Assembly: GCA_907164885.2 (NCBI GenBank)
Contig: OU015495.1
Span: 2,156,808 to 2,220,807, forward strand
Length of the DNA: 64,000 bases
DNA from: Dolomedes plantarius
Lineage: Eukaryota > Arthropoda > Arachnida > Araneae > Dolomedidae
Direction: 5' to 3'
The notes below the pieces were generated by a model. It worked only from the letters and a program-made list of their open reading frames with translations. It was not told the DNA's origin and ran no database searches. The number at the start of each line of letters is the position of its first letter. Positions within the stretch are counted from its first letter, which is position 1. The position numbers were made by a program, and so were the translations under genes. Of the stretch, positions 61,441 through 64,000 are shown piece after piece.

Positions 61441-63117
61441 GTGGGACGTCGATGGATCGTTCCCCGAATCATCGTTTTTCCGTATGTGTAGTTTTCTTCA
61501 TCCAGTCCCGATAATAATATTTCTTTGTTATGTTCCCGCATCCATAGTCCACTCCCTAAACTTTATTGACATATCTGTAAGGAAAAACAAACAAAAATGT
61601 TTCATCTTTATATGTTTCTTAGTTAACAGCCACGGCGTGTTAATGGAACAAAAACTAGTATTATTTTGTTGTTTGATATCACTACATTGTGAAGTGATAT
61701 CAGTTTGGAAACACCGTGTGTGTCCTATTTGCACAGTTTCTAAAGTATTGTACGTAATCCCTCACTTAAATACCTGGAAAAAAATGTTTATCAACTAATC
61801 TATTGTTGTTGAATAAAAAATTTGCGTAGTAATTTTTAAAATAAGTATATGTGTACGAAGAGAGAGAAGTACGTCTCTGGGGGATATTAAAAAATGTCAA
61901 AATCATATGTAAACAGTATATATTATGTGTACACTGCCCCGTACTTTTTTTGTGAGTAATGAATGTAACATCAACATCACAAACTGAGTAAAAGGTAAAC
62001 ATTGAAGTCAGAAGCCGTAATTATCCAACTATGGCACTGCATCCACGATAGACTATCAAGCGTGGCGAAGGTCGAAGCATGTAAGTCACCCAAGGCCGCA
62101 CGAATATCCGGTGCCTCTTATTAGGACAATTTTCTTTCGCTATTGCTGCTTTGCCTTCGACATATCGATTCACAAAAGAGAATACATATGACGTCGTTTC
62201 ACTTCCAAAATTTTGTGCTGTATGAGTAAATCAACCGAGGAGTTCACACTGCAGTGCTCTCTCCACGTGCTGCATATCTCGAAGAGATTATTGATATTTC
62301 TGCGTTCACGATGAAAAATATATGTCATATGATAAGAAATTCAGTCCCATTGACTGATCATGACTGCTTGAAACGGGCATCTAAGAGGCGTATCGCAACA
62401 AAATATCAGAAGCGGTTTTTCCTCACGTAGGCAACTGTGACCGCCTGAACAAAGCATTATTATCAGGCACCGATAAGCCCTAACAAATTATCTGCATACT
62501 CTCTAGTGGTACTTTGCGATCTCCACAGCACTTGTGTCAAGATTATTATTTGAGATTATCAGAGACACCGACTTACCCTTTTGTTTTAAATACCTCTAGA
62601 GACCAAATATATATCAACCAGAAATACAGATAAGTACCCAGAGAACAAAATACTTAGATATTTATTAATGAGCACCTCTAATATTCCATTTCAAGAATCC
62701 TAAGTAACTCATAGTCGGGCAAATGAACTATGATACTAACAGATGATAATATACTTAGGTTCAGAGAAGGACTATTCAGGGAGGGGGGGTCTTGAATACT
62801 CCGTTGCAGAAAAATCCTATTCAACGACGATACACCTATGATTCTAGTTTGTTTTTATAAAACTAGGAACGCCAGTCAAGTTAGACTTCTTAAGATATCG
62901 TCTCTTCTATAAACGTGATAGAATTTTGCTTCTAGGACAAATTCACTCGATATCTTCTGATACAGGCTTTCTGCTAAAGCTGTAGGATTATTGGTTTACT
63001 AACATTTTTATAAATACATAGTGCCCTCGGGCATGTCTTTAAAACATTCCAAGAACAACCACGGTTACTTGAAAACGGTGAATAATATCGAACGTTATTT
63101 TCACCATAATATTTGTG
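61441..63117. other. no gene; possible single pogo-like terminus
   Basis: CAGTGGGACGTCGATGGATCG at 61440-61460 resembles a pogo-type left end preceded by TA. No matching right end was found. The rest, about 1.6 kb, holds only short frames, none recognised. Confidence 0.3.
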
Positions 63118-63214
63118 TTATATATATATATATATATATATATAGATAGATATAGATATAGATATATATATGTATATGTATATGTATATATACGAGTATA
63201 TATATATATATATA
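63118..63214. repeat. (TA)n(GATA)n microsatellite
   Basis: TA tract with GATA/GTATA units. Confidence 0.95.
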
Positions 63215-63696
63215 TGACAGACTTCATTGTCATGGAATTAATTAAAGAAATACAATCGGGCACTGCAATGAAGATACAAGACATAGCTCCATTAACTGGT
63301 TTTTATTCCATTACTGTTTGTCCAGAGCTCCGACAAAATTCAGCAAACCACCCCATTCGAAATCTCTCATGAAGACGTACGTGTTACCTCTCTCAAACTT
63401 AAGTGCCGACTAACTAGATTTTCTTTGTTACACTCCCTCCCAATCTTTACCGCTGATTCATCATCGAATGTTCTCCAAATTTCTCTTATGTAATCTCTTT
63501 ACGTAACTTACTTCTGCCGAAAAATATCTCTTTTCTGAACGGTGCCGTCTAGTGGCGACCCCTATTGATAGTTTTTGCTATTAACAACCCTTCTTCTTTT
63601 TATGGGGAACTTTCGTGAGTTAATAATTTTTGATTGCCAATTCCCCTTTTTCCCAAACAAAAGCCCCCCTATATTTTAGTTTTATGTTTTTCCTTA
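63215..63696. other. no gene seen
   Basis: Unique-looking sequence without a supported feature. Confidence 0.3.
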
Positions 63697-63697
63697 C

Positions 63698-63776
<79 letters not shown>

Positions 63777-63810
63777 TATATATATATATATATATATACA
63801 TATATATATA
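63697..63810. repeat. (TA)n microsatellite
   Basis: About 110 bp of TA with phase shifts. Confidence 0.95.
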
Positions 63811-64000
63811 CAGATGGAGTACAAAATAATACGAACACCTGTGAAAAAGTATGACGTATTTCACAGCTGTAGTACAGCCGCGTCATCTGAAACAGAAGTC
63901 TGCCACCAAGTGAGCGTGAAGAGGAAGGTATCAGTCTCTCAACAGCAGTCACCTACGTTGCATGCTTCTATCGAACTGTCTGTGATAAGTTGAAACGTCA
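63811..64000. other. possible left end of an element cut by the window edge
   Basis: CAGATGGAGTACAAAATAAT follows directly on (TA)n, as other TA-flanked transposon ends do here. The partner end would lie outside the window. Confidence 0.25.

Noticed and set aside
61217..61798. 193-codon + frame as a gene
   Set aside because: It crosses the mariner terminus and a TA/TG microsatellite and has no recognisable domain.

Overview
This is a eukaryotic, AT-rich stretch of animal genome, most likely an arthropod and probably a spider. The inference rests on two things. The only host gene I recognise is an ABC transporter of the ABCH/ABCG-23 type, a family best known from arthropods. The Tc1-type transposases are also of kinds I associate with spider genomes. 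There are no prokaryotic features: no operons, no ribosome binding sites, no CRISPR array. Most open reading frames are either decayed transposases or translations of (TA)n microsatellites.

Host gene: on the + strand, coding exon 1 (32044-32165) has a strong Kozak start. It splices in phase 2 to exon 2 (54057-54216), which carries the Walker A motif and ends exactly at the Q-loop glutamine. The intron between them is 21.9 kb and is packed with transposons. The rest of the gene lies beyond the right edge.

Everything else is mobile DNA and simple repeats. Left part (1-19,960): a piggyBac-type (TTAA) non-autonomous family in two copies, two tandem Helitrons, a pogo/Tigger-type MITE, hAT remnants, and two large TA-flanked MITEs with many internal copies of their own terminal motif. 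One of these MITEs hosts two Tc1 elements 21 bp apart. Middle (19,525-31,650): a gypsy-like LTR, a young non-autonomous LTR retrotransposon with apparently identical LTRs (20287-24758), a decayed DD36E Tc1 element, another probable LTR, and tRNA-derived SINEs. Intron 1 (32,166-54,056): pogo-type, PIF/Harbinger-type and hAT MITEs with clear target-site duplications, a nearly intact DD36E Tc1 transposase, a probable LTR, a 3 x 140 bp satellite, a mariner-like fragment and a Helitron. Right part (54,217-64,000): a long-TIR Tc1 element with one stop codon, a Helitron, a SINE, a solo LTR, a hAT relic and a mariner internal-deletion derivative.

The recurring theme is (TA)n tracts. More than fifteen are present, and many elements (LTRs, Tc1, pogo MITE, SINE, hAT) sit inside or directly against them. 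Three LTRs of one general design are all in the same orientation and all abut TA tracts. I found no novel host system. The most unusual structures are the array of tRNA T-arm/B-box-like hairpins inside the LTR element, the GGGG(T)AACT group of subterminal-repeat MITEs, and the Tc1 open reading frame that has kept its frame through a 35-codon deletion.
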